A stretch of DNA of 64,000 bases from Dyadobacter fanqingshengii (GTDB lineage: Bacteria > Bacteroidota > Bacteroidia > Cytophagales > Spirosomataceae), in assembly GCF_023822005.2 (NCBI RefSeq), contig NZ_CP098806.1, positions 5,454,501 through 5,518,500 of the forward strand, in the 5' to 3' direction. Shown piece by piece: positions 1 to 8,557 of this stretch. The notes under the pieces are model-generated. The model was given only the letters and a program-made list of their open reading frames with translations, was not told the DNA's origin and did not search any database. The first letter of the stretch is position 1, and every line of letters begins with the position of its first letter. A program made the translations under genes and the position numbers.

Positions 1-894
1 AATCTGCGTTTGAGAAAGGCGCAAAGCTGGATTTTTCAAAAATGCATCTGTTAAGGATGTTCCGACAGGCAATTGGGAATAAAACTGCATCGTATCCACT
101 TGAATGCTGTCGCGCAGCTGGCCGGTAAGCTCTGCCAGGCGTAATGCCTGCGCTTTTGTTGAGCGCTGACTTTCAAGCACCAATAGTTTTGCTTTGGCGT
201 ATTCGGCACTGGCTAGCGAGCTGTCGACGCCCGGTCGCATTCCCGAGCCCACCGCGGCATCTGTTACCCGCTTGAAAATCAATGCTCTTTCCAGATTTTG
301 TTGCTGCGCTTCAACCAGTTTTTGATTGATCAACAATAAAAGATAAGCATCCACGATCCTAATCTGATGTTGAAATATTTCGTTTTCAAAATCCGCCTGA
401 TTGCGCGTGAGCTCGGCCTTTGCCGTTTTAACATTGGCCTTTACCTTTCCAAAATTGAAAACGCGCCAGTCCACCATCGCAGTAGTGGAACTGCCGAAGG
501 TTCCGGTGTAAATATTCCCGGGCCTGATACCGCCAGATGGAGAAAGCGCACTGCCTTCATTGGGCCAAAAAGCGCCTGTAACATTATTATTTGTAGAAAA
601 CGTGTATTGATCCTGAATAACGAGTGTCGGCAGATAATCCGTTTTTACAGATTTTACCCTGCTTTCTGCAGCCCGGATTTCAGCTTGTTTTGATTTGAGG
701 ATGGGATAGTTTTGGGTGCCTTCCTGTAAGAGTTCCTGCAAATTCACTTGTTGCGCGAGCGATCCGGACATGGGGACCATTATAAGGAGTGCAAAGAGCA
801 ATGCATGTTTTTTCAAAAAGATGAATTGGCCTTTATCGGAGCCGGGTGTTTTTTGCTTCCTGGGAAAAAGTAATCTTGAAATAGGAATGAACAT
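1..894 (-). CDS. TolC-family outer-membrane efflux protein (partial)
   Basis: The frame is open from the start codon at 894 to the window edge, giving 298 residues with no stop, so the C-terminal part lies outside. The protein begins with a hydrophobic secretion signal (LLFALLIMVPMSGSLAQ), followed by long amphipathic helices rich in Ala, Gln, Lys and Glu with the repeated pattern of TolC-type channel proteins (VNLQELLQEG near the mature N-terminus, TDYLPTL, then VDWRVFNFGKV). TolC proteins form trimeric outer-membrane/periplasmic channels for tripartite efflux pumps. The ATG at 894 gives an unusually long basic leader. A TTG at 816, reading MKKHALLFALL, would give a normal signal peptide and may be the true start. 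Partner pump genes would lie upstream of the window and are not seen. Confidence 0.85.
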   Translation of the reverse strand, partial: MFIPISRLLFPRKQKTPGSDKGQFIFLKKHALLFALLIMVPMSGSLAQQVNLQELLQEGTQNYPILKSKQAEIRAAESRVKSVKTDYLPTLVIQDQYTFSTNNNVTGAFWPNEGSALSPSGGIRPGNIYTGTFGSSTTAMVDWRVFNFGKVKANVKTAKAELTRNQADFENEIFQHQIRIVDAYLLLLINQKLVEAQQQNLERALIFKRVTDAAVGSGMRPGVDSSLASAEYAKAKLLVLESQRSTKAQALRLAELTGQLRDSIQVDTMQFYSQLPVGTSLTDAFLKNPALRLSQTQI

Positions 895-1059
895 GGAATG
901 ACTAGTTAATCCAACAATATTTTAGGACGAAACTAGGAGCCAATTCTGGAAACATTTGGGAAAGACCATCCAATTCAAGCCATTGTAGCGCAAAATATTA
1001 TTCTCCTGAATTTTCCAGATTTCCACTTTACGTTGTCCGTTATCTTGCAGTTCACCGAC

Positions 1060-1240
1060 GAAAATATTAGTTGTAGAAGATAGGAAGGGCTGGGAATCCC
1101 AGAGGGACAGAATGTGGGTAGCAAAAAGGCAACCCATAACAAGAAAAATCCCGGAGGGATGAAACGACACGCTGTTTCATCCCTCCGGGATTGTGAATAG
1201 GTGGCAACATGATAGCATTACCAATGTTGCATCGCTACGC
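1060..1240. repeat. Dispersed intergenic repeat patch with perfect 19-bp hairpin
   Basis: The 359-bp stretch from 895 to 1253 has no convincing gene. It contains a perfect inverted repeat, 1147-1165 against 1174-1192 (arms read AATCCCGGAGGGATGAAAC and its complement), with an 8-nt loop. Next to it are the palindrome CTGGGA-A-TCCCAG at 1090-1102, a GTCCCTCTGGGATT motif on the minus strand, and GCAACAT/ATGTTGC arms at 1204-1230. Such mosaics of CATCCCTCCGGGATT and GTCCCTCTGGGA modules resemble short dispersed intergenic repeats that I recall from other Cytophagales genomes. Only the hairpin is directly seen here; the repeat-family assignment is inference. The hairpin has no T-run and is unlikely to be a terminator. 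Confidence 0.6.
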
Positions 1241-1253
1241 TATGGTTCATTTG

Positions 1254-2711
1254 TTAACGAGCCGCTTTGTCCAGTTCGGCGGCCAGTGTTTTGTTATCAG
1301 GAAATTCTTGCGGAATCCAGCGGTTGACAATTTTACCGGAAGCATCTGTCACCAAAAACGGATAGCGGATGTCAATAGCGTATTTATCTTTCAAAATCTC
1401 AATGTTCTCGTCCGATGCCCACAGGTGCTTTGCATTTGGCCTGTCTTTCGCATACTGCTTCCAGGTTCCAAACGGAATCCCAGGTGCAACCGAAACATAA
1501 ACGAAAGTTGCTTTATCGCCCAATTTGTCCTCCAATGCCTTCATACCTGGCTCGTGCTGGCCAATGCTGAATGAAAAGACCATGCAAACCGGTTTGCCGG
1601 TTAGTGAAGAAACGGTAACAGCCGAGCTGTCTACATTCAATAATGTAACATCAGCAAGTGCCGCGCCTGGCTGCAATGATTCCTTGGTTGTAATCAGTTT
1701 TGAAATATATTCTGAATGCGGCGACTGCGGGAATGTTGCCTTATAATCTTCCAAAAGCGCTTTGCTGGTTTCAATACTCGGGATTGCCGTGGCAGCGTAA
1801 TTAAGCCAGTAAGTAAGCAGATATTCCTTCTGTTTTGGATAATTCGCCAGTTTCTCTTTGCTGAAAGCATACACATCTTTCAATGCTTCCGGACTGATCT
1901 CATATCTTGATTCCGAAGCCAGCGGGAATTTACGCGTGGAAGGGATTAATGCCCAATTCCGAAGTTCGTCACGATACGACTGGCTCAGTAATGCCTCATC
2001 CGACATGATTTTGAAATCTGCCAATGTAACTTCTTCAAGTTCTTTACGTTGCGCGTCGTCCAACTTAGCAACACGATTGCCGCGCATAATTTTTTCCTGG
2101 ATCAAACGCCTCATCAACGAAGGCTCCGTTGCGGTTGTGGCCAACACATAAGCCTCAAAACCTGGCACAACCGGATTGGCTGCCTTAAATTTTCCGAAAG
2201 CATCCAAACGCACTTTTTCCAGGCTATCACTCTGTTGCACAACGGCTTTATTGTCGATCTGCGATGGTTTGTAGCCAAATACCGGTAAATACTGGAATTG
2301 ATTTTCCAGAAAATAATTTTTCAGAAAAGTCTGATAATTAGCGTTTTTGCCTGAAAAAGTTACATCTCCATTGTCTGCGAAAGCAATGGTCAGGTCATCG
2401 CCGGGCTGTACAAACAGCATCCAGGTTTTATTAACTGTTCCGCCGCCATATTGCAGGCGCATCATTCTCGGCTCAGGCAATTGAATAACCGCTTTTTCAG
2501 TCGTTTTATCTTTGAAATCGGTTGAAGCGACGGGTTCCAGTTTTACATCGGCAAGGCCGATGCCCAGATTGGGGTGGAAGTGAACATCCTCCTGAACCAA
2601 TGTTACCGTTACAGGGCCTTGTTTTGAGTTAGTGAGCGTTATAGTGGCAGTATTTTGCGCTTTTACCAATATGCTGGTAAATAAAAGAATCAGTAGCGTT
2701 ACTTTTTTCAT
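1254..2711 (-). CDS. Secreted thioredoxin-fold protein lacking the CxxC pair
   Basis: About 485 residues with an N-terminal signal peptide (MKKVTLLILLFTSILVKAQ). I prefer the start at 2711 over the in-frame ATG at 2738 because it places the Lys-Lys pair at the N-terminus. The N-terminal part looks like the beta-rich domain common before TlpA domains in Bacteroidota, followed by a helical middle region. The last ~130 residues have the TlpA/AhpC-like layout (GAALADVTLLNVD, then the segment after SLTGKPV), but where TlpA proteins have WCGPC this protein reads SFSIGQHEPGMKA. The redox cysteines are absent, so it is unlikely to be an active disulfide reductase. It may be a binding or scaffold protein. 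It stands alone between the repeat patch and a divergent dehydrogenase gene. Confidence 0.75.
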   Translation of the reverse strand: MKKVTLLILLFTSILVKAQNTATITLTNSKQGPVTVTLVQEDVHFHPNLGIGLADVKLEPVASTDFKDKTTEKAVIQLPEPRMMRLQYGGGTVNKTWMLFVQPGDDLTIAFADNGDVTFSGKNANYQTFLKNYFLENQFQYLPVFGYKPSQIDNKAVVQQSDSLEKVRLDAFGKFKAANPVVPGFEAYVLATTATEPSLMRRLIQEKIMRGNRVAKLDDAQRKELEEVTLADFKIMSDEALLSQSYRDELRNWALIPSTRKFPLASESRYEISPEALKDVYAFSKEKLANYPKQKEYLLTYWLNYAATAIPSIETSKALLEDYKATFPQSPHSEYISKLITTKESLQPGAALADVTLLNVDSSAVTVSSLTGKPVCMVFSFSIGQHEPGMKALEDKLGDKATFVYVSVAPGIPFGTWKQYAKDRPNAKHLWASDENIEILKDKYAIDIRYPFLVTDASGKIVNRWIPQEFPDNKTLAAELDKAAR

Positions 2712-2833
2712 TTTGTGTATAATAAGATTTGAGGTCACTTTTCAAGTGTAAAAAGTGTGCCAATATACGTAAGATCGTGCGGCATTTGCCCCGCACTTCC
2801 TTTAACTTAGCTTCTTAATTCCCGATTTTCCGA

Positions 2834-5785
2834 ATGAGCCGCGTTTCGATCCTACAATTCAATGACCTCCGTTCCCGGTTTGAAGGGGAGCTTTATTTTG
2901 ATAATTCAACATTGCATGCGGCTCAAAAGTCCATCTATGCAACCGACGCTTCTGTTTACCAGGAGATGCCGCTGGCTGTGGCACTGCCGCGAACGGTGCA
3001 AGATATTCGCACCCTCATTGAATTTGGAGTTAAAAATAAAGTAACGCTCATTCCCCGCGCGGCTGGAACGTCGCTGGCGGGACAAGTGGTGGGGAGTGGG
3101 ATTGTGGTTGATATTTCAAAGCATTTTGGAAAAATAATCGAGGTTAATGCGGCTGAAAAGTGGGTGCGCGTGCAGCCGGGCGTGATCCGCGATGATCTGA
3201 ACAAACATTTGGCACAATATGCCCTTCTTTTTGGGCCGGAAACTTCCACGGCGAGCCGCGCAATGATAGGTGGAATGATTGGAAACAACTCCTGCGGCCT
3301 GCATTCGATCACCTGGGGAGCGACCCGTGATCACTTGCTGGAAGTGAAAGCATTGCTGTCGGATGGTTCGGAGACGACATTTAATAACCAATCTGTTTCT
3401 GATTTTACCAGCATTGTCATAGGCAAGAAAGCAAATAGCAAGAGAGAGCAATCCATTCTCGCAGGGATGATGGGGTTGGTTTCTAATCCGGTGGATCAGG
3501 AATTGATCAAGAAACAATTTGCCAAACCCACTGTAACACGCAGAAACTCAGGTTATGCGCTGGATGCATTGGTGAGGGGTTTTGAAAAAAATGAAATTAA
3601 TCTCTGTAACCTGATCGCAGGCTCGGAAGGAACATTATGCTTTGTTACTGAGGCGAAACTCGCTTTGGTAGACGCGCCCCCGGCATCTGTCGGCGTGGTT
3701 TGCGTTCATGCGGGTTCGCTCGCGGAATCGTTGCATGCGAACCGCGTGGCCATGCAGTTTAATCCGAAAGCTTCCGAGCTCGTGGATCGCTATATCATGG
3801 ATTTTACCAGGGACCACACTGTTTATTCCCAAAACAGGTTTTTCATGCAAGGTGATCCTGCGGCGTTATTATTGGTTGAATTTTGGGGAAATAACAATGA
3901 AGAAGTCGAATTGCAAGCCACACAACTTGTTGCCGCATTGCAAGCCGAAAACCTGGGTTACGCGTATCCGCTTTTGTTCGGTGACGATGCAAATAAGGCC
4001 TGGGATATCAGAAAGGCAGGTTTGGGCCTAATCCGAAACTTGCCTAGCGATACACAGCCGGTTAACCTAATCGAGGATTGTGCAGTGGCAGTGGAAGATC
4101 TGCCCGAGTACATTGCGGAGTTGGAAATTCTTTTGAAAAATCACGGTCTCCACGCCTCGTATTATGCACATGCCGGTGCGGGTGAATTGCACGTGGAGCC
4201 GATGATTAACCTCAAAACCGAAGCCGGTAAGCAGCTTTTCAGGCAAGTTTTGGCCGATACGGCTGCGTTAGTCAAAAAATACAACGGTTCGCTGTCCGGC
4301 GAGCACGGCGACGGGCGGTTAAGGGGCGAATTTATCCCTTATATGATGGGCAGTGAAGTGTATGAAATGTTCCGGCAGGTGAAGCGCATCTGGGATCCAG
4401 ATGGAATTTTTAATGCCAACAAAATCGTGGATACGCCACCGATGAACGAATTCCTTCGCTATGAGCAGGATAAGCCGCAGCCCGAGATCAAGACGATTTT
4501 TGATTTTTCAAAACAGGAAGGAATGCTTCGCCTGGCTGAAAAATGCAGTGGATCAGGAGATTGTCGCAAAACAGAGCTCACCGGCGGCACCATGTGTCCC
4601 AGTTACATGGCAACGCGCCGGGAGCGTGACACGACCCGCGCACGCGCCAACATTCTAAGGCAATTTCTGACGCCAGCAAATAAAAAAGAACAGATTGCGG
4701 TAACGCAGGACATGGTGAAAGAAGTGCTGGATCTTTGTCTTTCGTGCAAAGGCTGCAAGTCCGAATGTCCTTCGAGTGTGGATGTGGGCAAGATGAAAGC
4801 GGAATTTACGCAGCGATATTATGAGACCCACGGCATTCCCATGCGCAGTAAGCTGATCGCCAATTTTGCAAAGCAAATGAAACTGGCTTCCATCGCTCCC
4901 TGGGCATTTAACGGGGTTTTTGGAACACCATCTCTCCGGAAAATTGCTAACAAAATGGTCGGGTTTCACCCGGAGCGTTCGATGCCGCATTTGCATGCGG
5001 AAACATTGGAAAAATGGTGGAAAAAGAGGCCGCAGCCGAAACAGGGTAACCTTCGGAAGGTTTATCTATTCTGTGATGAATTTACAAATTACAATGATGT
5101 TGAAGTAGGGAAAAAAGCCGTTGAGTTGATGGAAGCGGTTGGATATGAGGTCATTATTCCAAAACATCACGAATCTGGTCGTTCTTACTTGTCCAAAGGT
5201 TTTGTGAAAGAAGCGCAAAAACTGGCCATTGCCAATGTTGCGCTTCTGAAAGATCTGATCACTTACGATACGCCATTGATCGGCATTGAGCCTTCTGCAA
5301 TACTGTCATTCAGAGACGAGTACATTGATCTAGTTCCCACGGAGCAGCGCGAAGATGCTGTTAAGATCTCCGGAAATGCATTGTTGTTTGAAGAATTTAT
5401 AGCGCGTGAAATGGACGCAAAACGGATCAATAAGAATGTATTTACACAAAAAAAGCAACTGATTAAGTTGCATGGCCATTGTCATCAAAAAGCATTATCT
5501 ACATTAACAGCTTCCAAAAAGGCATTATCGCTCCCTGAAAACTATCAGGTTCAATTGATCCCATCGGGTTGCTGCGGAATGGCCGGGTCTTTCGGTTACG
5601 AGGAAGAACATTATGCTGTTTCTATGCAGATAGGGGAGCTTGTGCTGTTCCCAACCATTCGCCAGCAGCCTGAGGAAGTCTTAGTCGCCGCTGCCGGAAC
5701 CAGTTGCCGTCACCAGATAAAAGACGGAACAGGACGTCGTTCCCAACATCCTGCCGAAATTTTATGGGATGCCCTTATAAGGTAG
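2834..5785 (+). CDS. FAD-binding and (Fe-S)-binding dehydrogenase (D-lactate/2-hydroxyacid type)
   Basis: This 983-residue protein fuses a GlcD-like flavin dehydrogenase with a GlpC-like iron-sulfur subunit, as in YdiJ-type proteins. Residues ~45-270 form the PCMH-type FAD domain (RAAGTSLAGQ, GGMIGNNSCG). Residues ~300-540 form the FAD-linked oxidase C-terminal domain (SGEHGDGRLRGEF). Then come two Cys clusters for [4Fe-4S] centres (CSGSGDC and CLSCKGCKSECP), and two C-terminal CCG-like motifs (HGHCHQKA and SGCCGMAGSFGYE). Such enzymes oxidise a 2-hydroxyacid, typically D-lactate or D-2-hydroxyglutarate, and pass electrons towards the quinone pool. The exact substrate cannot be read from sequence. 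The gene is monocistronic; a small minus-strand gene ends 6 bp after its stop. Confidence 0.9.
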   Translation: MSRVSILQFNDLRSRFEGELYFDNSTLHAAQKSIYATDASVYQEMPLAVALPRTVQDIRTLIEFGVKNKVTLIPRAAGTSLAGQVVGSGIVVDISKHFGKIIEVNAAEKWVRVQPGVIRDDLNKHLAQYALLFGPETSTASRAMIGGMIGNNSCGLHSITWGATRDHLLEVKALLSDGSETTFNNQSVSDFTSIVIGKKANSKREQSILAGMMGLVSNPVDQELIKKQFAKPTVTRRNSGYALDALVRGFEKNEINLCNLIAGSEGTLCFVTEAKLALVDAPPASVGVVCVHAGSLAESLHANRVAMQFNPKASELVDRYIMDFTRDHTVYSQNRFFMQGDPAALLLVEFWGNNNEEVELQATQLVAALQAENLGYAYPLLFGDDANKAWDIRKAGLGLIRNLPSDTQPVNLIEDCAVAVEDLPEYIAELEILLKNHGLHASYYAHAGAGELHVEPMINLKTEAGKQLFRQVLADTAALVKKYNGSLSGEHGDGRLRGEFIPYMMGSEVYEMFRQVKRIWDPDGIFNANKIVDTPPMNEFLRYEQDKPQPEIKTIFDFSKQEGMLRLAEKCSGSGDCRKTELTGGTMCPSYMATRRERDTTRARANILRQFLTPANKKEQIAVTQDMVKEVLDLCLSCKGCKSECPSSVDVGKMKAEFTQRYYETHGIPMRSKLIANFAKQMKLASIAPWAFNGVFGTPSLRKIANKMVGFHPERSMPHLHAETLEKWWKKRPQPKQGNLRKVYLFCDEFTNYNDVEVGKKAVELMEAVGYEVIIPKHHESGRSYLSKGFVKEAQKLAIANVALLKDLITYDTPLIGIEPSAILSFRDEYIDLVPTEQREDAVKISGNALLFEEFIAREMDAKRINKNVFTQKKQLIKLHGHCHQKALSTLTASKKALSLPENYQVQLIPSGCCGMAGSFGYEEEHYAVSMQIGELVLFPTIRQQPEEVLVAAAGTSCRHQIKDGTGRRSQHPAEILWDALIR

Positions 5786-5790
5786 TTATC

Positions 5791-6039
5791 CTAGTCAGTC
5801 TTGCGAACATTTTCCATAATCGTATCCGAGGCTACGCTATCAGCCGCAGCTGCTCCCGTCGCCTCTGAGCCTTGCTCTGCTGCTGGGGTCTCCGATTCTG
5901 TGAAATTCTCGTTGTGGTTAAAGAAGCCACCCCAAAATGCTATTGCCATTAATACAATCCCCACACCCAATATCCACTTCCAAACATTTTTAGTATTCTT
6001 CGTTGCTCTGGTTTGGTCGTCAGTTTCTCGCCTATCCAT
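5791..6039 (-). CDS. Small single-pass membrane protein, unknown function
   Basis: An 82-residue protein with a charged N-terminus (MDRRETDDQTRATKN), one clear membrane helix at about residues 20-41 (VWKWILGVGIVLMAIAFWGG) and an acidic, Ala/Glu/Ser-rich tail. The plus-strand frame over the same bases (5801-6049) lacks such organisation, so I favour the minus strand. By the positive-inside tendency the N-terminus is probably cytoplasmic and the acidic tail periplasmic. It converges with the FAD dehydrogenase. I do not recognise a family. The 211 bp upstream (6040-6250) separate it from a divergent barrel gene, and I see no further gene there. Confidence 0.6.
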   Translation of the reverse strand: MDRRETDDQTRATKNTKNVWKWILGVGIVLMAIAFWGGFFNHNENFTESETPAAEQGSEATGAAAADSVASDTIMENVRKTD

Positions 6040-6250
6040 GATTCAATGATTTAGTTTGAATGAGCCTCTACCAAAGTTATACCAGAGCCGCAAATCACCT
6101 TTCCACAACATTTATATAACATTGTGTTGATTAAATTTCCCCAAACAAAGTCATTTCTAAAAAATGTAATAAAACAGGTATGTTTGATGTTAACTTAGTT
6201 GAAAAATAAATACTCAATCAAAGACCTCATTACTATATTCAGCCAGATTT

Positions 6251-6991
6251 ATGAAAATCTCCCTTAATTACCTTGCTTCTCTGATTGTACTTTTCTTATT
6301 AATCAAGACAGATAGCCAGGCACAAAACACACGCAGCTTTTTTTCAGTAACGGGCGGATACAGTTTGCCGGTAGGGGAACTTGCCCGCGAAAAGCTGGAC
6401 GATCCATTTGCAGGTTTAACTAGTTCCGGGATTTTCGGGCAGGCAAATTACGATTTCCGGGTTGCACGCTGGATTGGTCTACGTGCTTCGGGGAGTATGA
6501 ACATTAACAAAACCAATTCGCAGCCGATATTGGATAAAGCCAATAGCTATGCACAGATCCTGAATGAGACTTTTACCTGGCAAAGTGATGTATCCAATTG
6601 GAAGCTGAATGCTTTAATGGTCGGCCCCGCCTTGTACATCAACATTAATCGGGTACAGCTGGAACTCCATGCGCAGGCAGGGAAAGTCTGGGCAAATTCT
6701 CCGACGGTGGACCTTGTGGGAACCTCGGAAACGGGTGGGGAACCGATCACGGTCAGCCTTAAGAAAGCATCAACCTCTGCCTTCGGGCTTGCAGGTGGTG
6801 CGAGTTTGCGCGTGCCTTTATCCGGAGCATTGTTTTTCCAGGTGAGTGGCGATGTGATTGGTGCCGAAGCAGAGATCAAGGATGTTTACATTCGGGCCGT
6901 TCGCGGATCGCTTGACTTTTCTGATAAGGTCAGCGAAAAGCGATTTATTGGCGTCGTGAATGTAGGCGCAGGATTCGGGTTCGCGTTTTGA
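6251..6991 (+). CDS. Outer-membrane beta-barrel protein
   Basis: A 246-residue protein with a Sec signal peptide (NYLASLIVLFLLIKTDSQAQ). The mature part alternates short hydrophobic strands and Gly/Asn-rich turns (SVTGGYSLPVGEL, LRASGSMNINKT, ALYININRVQLELHAQAG) and ends in FGFAF, the aromatic C-terminus typical of small porin-like barrels. Small proteins of this kind in Bacteroidota are usually annotated as outer-membrane beta-barrel or porin family protein. The substrate is unknown. The gene stands alone and is followed at once by a strong terminator. Confidence 0.8.
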   Translation: MKISLNYLASLIVLFLLIKTDSQAQNTRSFFSVTGGYSLPVGELAREKLDDPFAGLTSSGIFGQANYDFRVARWIGLRASGSMNINKTNSQPILDKANSYAQILNETFTWQSDVSNWKLNALMVGPALYININRVQLELHAQAGKVWANSPTVDLVGTSETGGEPITVSLKKASTSAFGLAGGASLRVPLSGALFFQVSGDVIGAEAEIKDVYIRAVRGSLDFSDKVSEKRFIGVVNVGAGFGFAF

Positions 6992-7010
6992 TAAATACAA
7001 TATTTTAAAG

Positions 7011-7054
7011 AGAAACGGGTCAAATGCCGCACGCATCTGACCCGTTTCTTTTTT
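7011..7054 (+). terminator. Rho-independent terminator after the beta-barrel gene
   Basis: A perfect 12-bp stem (AGAAACGGGTCA at 7011-7022, TGACCCGTTTCT at 7038-7049) encloses an inner ATGC/GCAT stem and is followed by a run of T. It lies 19 bp after the stop of the barrel gene and may also stop transcription of the convergent susD gene. Confidence 0.9.
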
Positions 7055-7073
7055 AGCCCTCAATTAAAGGGCA

Positions 7074-8534
7074 CTATTTGGCGAACCAGAGTTTCAGTTT
7101 CATATCATTCTTTCCACCCTGGTTAGCCAGTGCTGCGGCAAAGTTTTCGTAGTTCAACGATTCCTCAGAGCCCGGATATGGCATGCGTGTAGGAATGACA
7201 TTCTGGTTTGTGTTCAAGACGGGGGGCTGCAATGCAGGAATCCCCGTTCTGCGATATTCCGTCCACGCTTCCAATCCTTGCCCGTAAAGCGCGACCCATT
7301 TTTGCTCCATAATCTGCGTGTAGCCGGCCGCACCCGCTTTTAATGCATTGGCGGTGAGATATGCCGGGGCAACAGTCAGCTTGTATTGCGCGTGGGAAGC
7401 AGTGATAGCATCCGTGTAATTTTTAGCCACATCGCCAGCCGCAGCAATGCCTTTATAAGCAAATTCAGCTTTCAAAAACAGCAGTTCAGCATAACTCATG
7501 ATTACGCCCGGCGCAGTGGGAGCGATGAAATATGCGCCCACGCGTGAAGTATTTTCAAGGCCCAGCTTACCTGCCTCAGAAGATGATAACCCGTTTGGAA
7601 CACCTACATAAGCCGGTTCAAGCGTAGAAAGGTTTGCATAAACTGGCAGACGTGCGTCACCCAGCGCTTTCAGTTTATTTACCAGCGTTGCGCTCACACG
7701 ATGATCATCACGGGTTTTGCGGTTCACATTCACCGGGTTCTGGTTGTTGGTAACGTCCAGATAATTGAGCTGAATGTTCTCTGCAACCGTTCCGATAACC
7801 GGATATTTCACCGGATCACTCAAAATCCGGGTAACTTCTGCTTTCACGTCAAGCGGCGCGTCCGTTTTGTCGATCATGCGGCTTAAAATCCGCAAGCTCA
7901 ATGTGTTCGCAAATTTTTTCCATTTGGTAAGATCATTGGCAAAAAGGATATCTCCGCTAATTGCAATGTTCTTATCCGTTGTATTAATAGCTTCGCCTGC
8001 TGTTTTTAATTCTGCAATCAAACCTGCGTAAACATCCTTTTGGGCGTCATATTTGGGAAGTAATGTGCCTTCCAGGCCTTGCAAGGCATCTTTGTAAGGA
8101 ATGTCACCATAAATGTCGGCGAGTAACGAGAATACCCACGACCGCATAATGACTGCTACGGACTGGTAATTCACATTGTTAGTTTCCTGCCCAATCTTGT
8201 AAATGCGCTGATAGTCAGCCAGAGATTCAATGTAAAGCCCCTGCCAGCCAGCCGTATACACATCACTTGAAACCGTATATTGATCAATATCCGTATACTG
8301 AATGCGCGCCCAATGTTGCGAAAAGCCATCGCCGACATCCATGCCGAGCGCGCCGCCCCAGTATATGTCCACAGCGCTCTGGATCCCGTGAGGCAAAAAC
8401 AAGTCCGCTGTTCCCGACGCTGCGCTGTTGTTATTTGTGTTGATTTCCTCAAATTCGCCCGTGCAGCCTGCAAACCCCAGCAATGTTGCGGAAAGCAGCC
8501 CTTTAAAAATGAATGCGTTTATATTTTTTTTCAT
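7074..8534 (-). CDS. SusD/RagB-family outer-membrane lipoprotein
   Basis: A 486-residue lipoprotein with the lipobox GFAGC (Cys ~26) after an N-terminal hydrophobic stretch. It belongs to the SusD-like group often labelled 'SusD/RagB outer membrane lipoprotein', recognisable from the early GCTGEFEEINTN segment, the ADIYGDIPYKDAL motif near residue 140 and the late MPYPGSEESLNYENF segment. SusD proteins sit on the cell surface as the lid of a SusC channel and help capture oligomeric nutrients (glycans, peptides). It lies 23 bp downstream of its susC partner in the same direction and is clearly co-transcribed. The substrate cannot be told: no glycoside hydrolase or peptidase is next to it. Confidence 0.92.
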   Translation of the reverse strand: MKKNINAFIFKGLLSATLLGFAGCTGEFEEINTNNNSAASGTADLFLPHGIQSAVDIYWGGALGMDVGDGFSQHWARIQYTDIDQYTVSSDVYTAGWQGLYIESLADYQRIYKIGQETNNVNYQSVAVIMRSWVFSLLADIYGDIPYKDALQGLEGTLLPKYDAQKDVYAGLIAELKTAGEAINTTDKNIAISGDILFANDLTKWKKFANTLSLRILSRMIDKTDAPLDVKAEVTRILSDPVKYPVIGTVAENIQLNYLDVTNNQNPVNVNRKTRDDHRVSATLVNKLKALGDARLPVYANLSTLEPAYVGVPNGLSSSEAGKLGLENTSRVGAYFIAPTAPGVIMSYAELLFLKAEFAYKGIAAAGDVAKNYTDAITASHAQYKLTVAPAYLTANALKAGAAGYTQIMEQKWVALYGQGLEAWTEYRRTGIPALQPPVLNTNQNVIPTRMPYPGSEESLNYENFAAALANQGGKNDMKLKLWFAK

Positions 8535-8557
8535 ATCAATTCGATTAATAGAATGTC

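Noticed and set aside
922..1170. 82-codon minus-strand open frame
   Set aside because: It lies in the palindromic repeat patch, its product is of unnatural composition and it has no recognisable domain.
5801..6049. Plus-strand open frame opposite the small membrane protein
   Set aside because: The minus-strand frame has a clean membrane helix and charged ends; this one does not.
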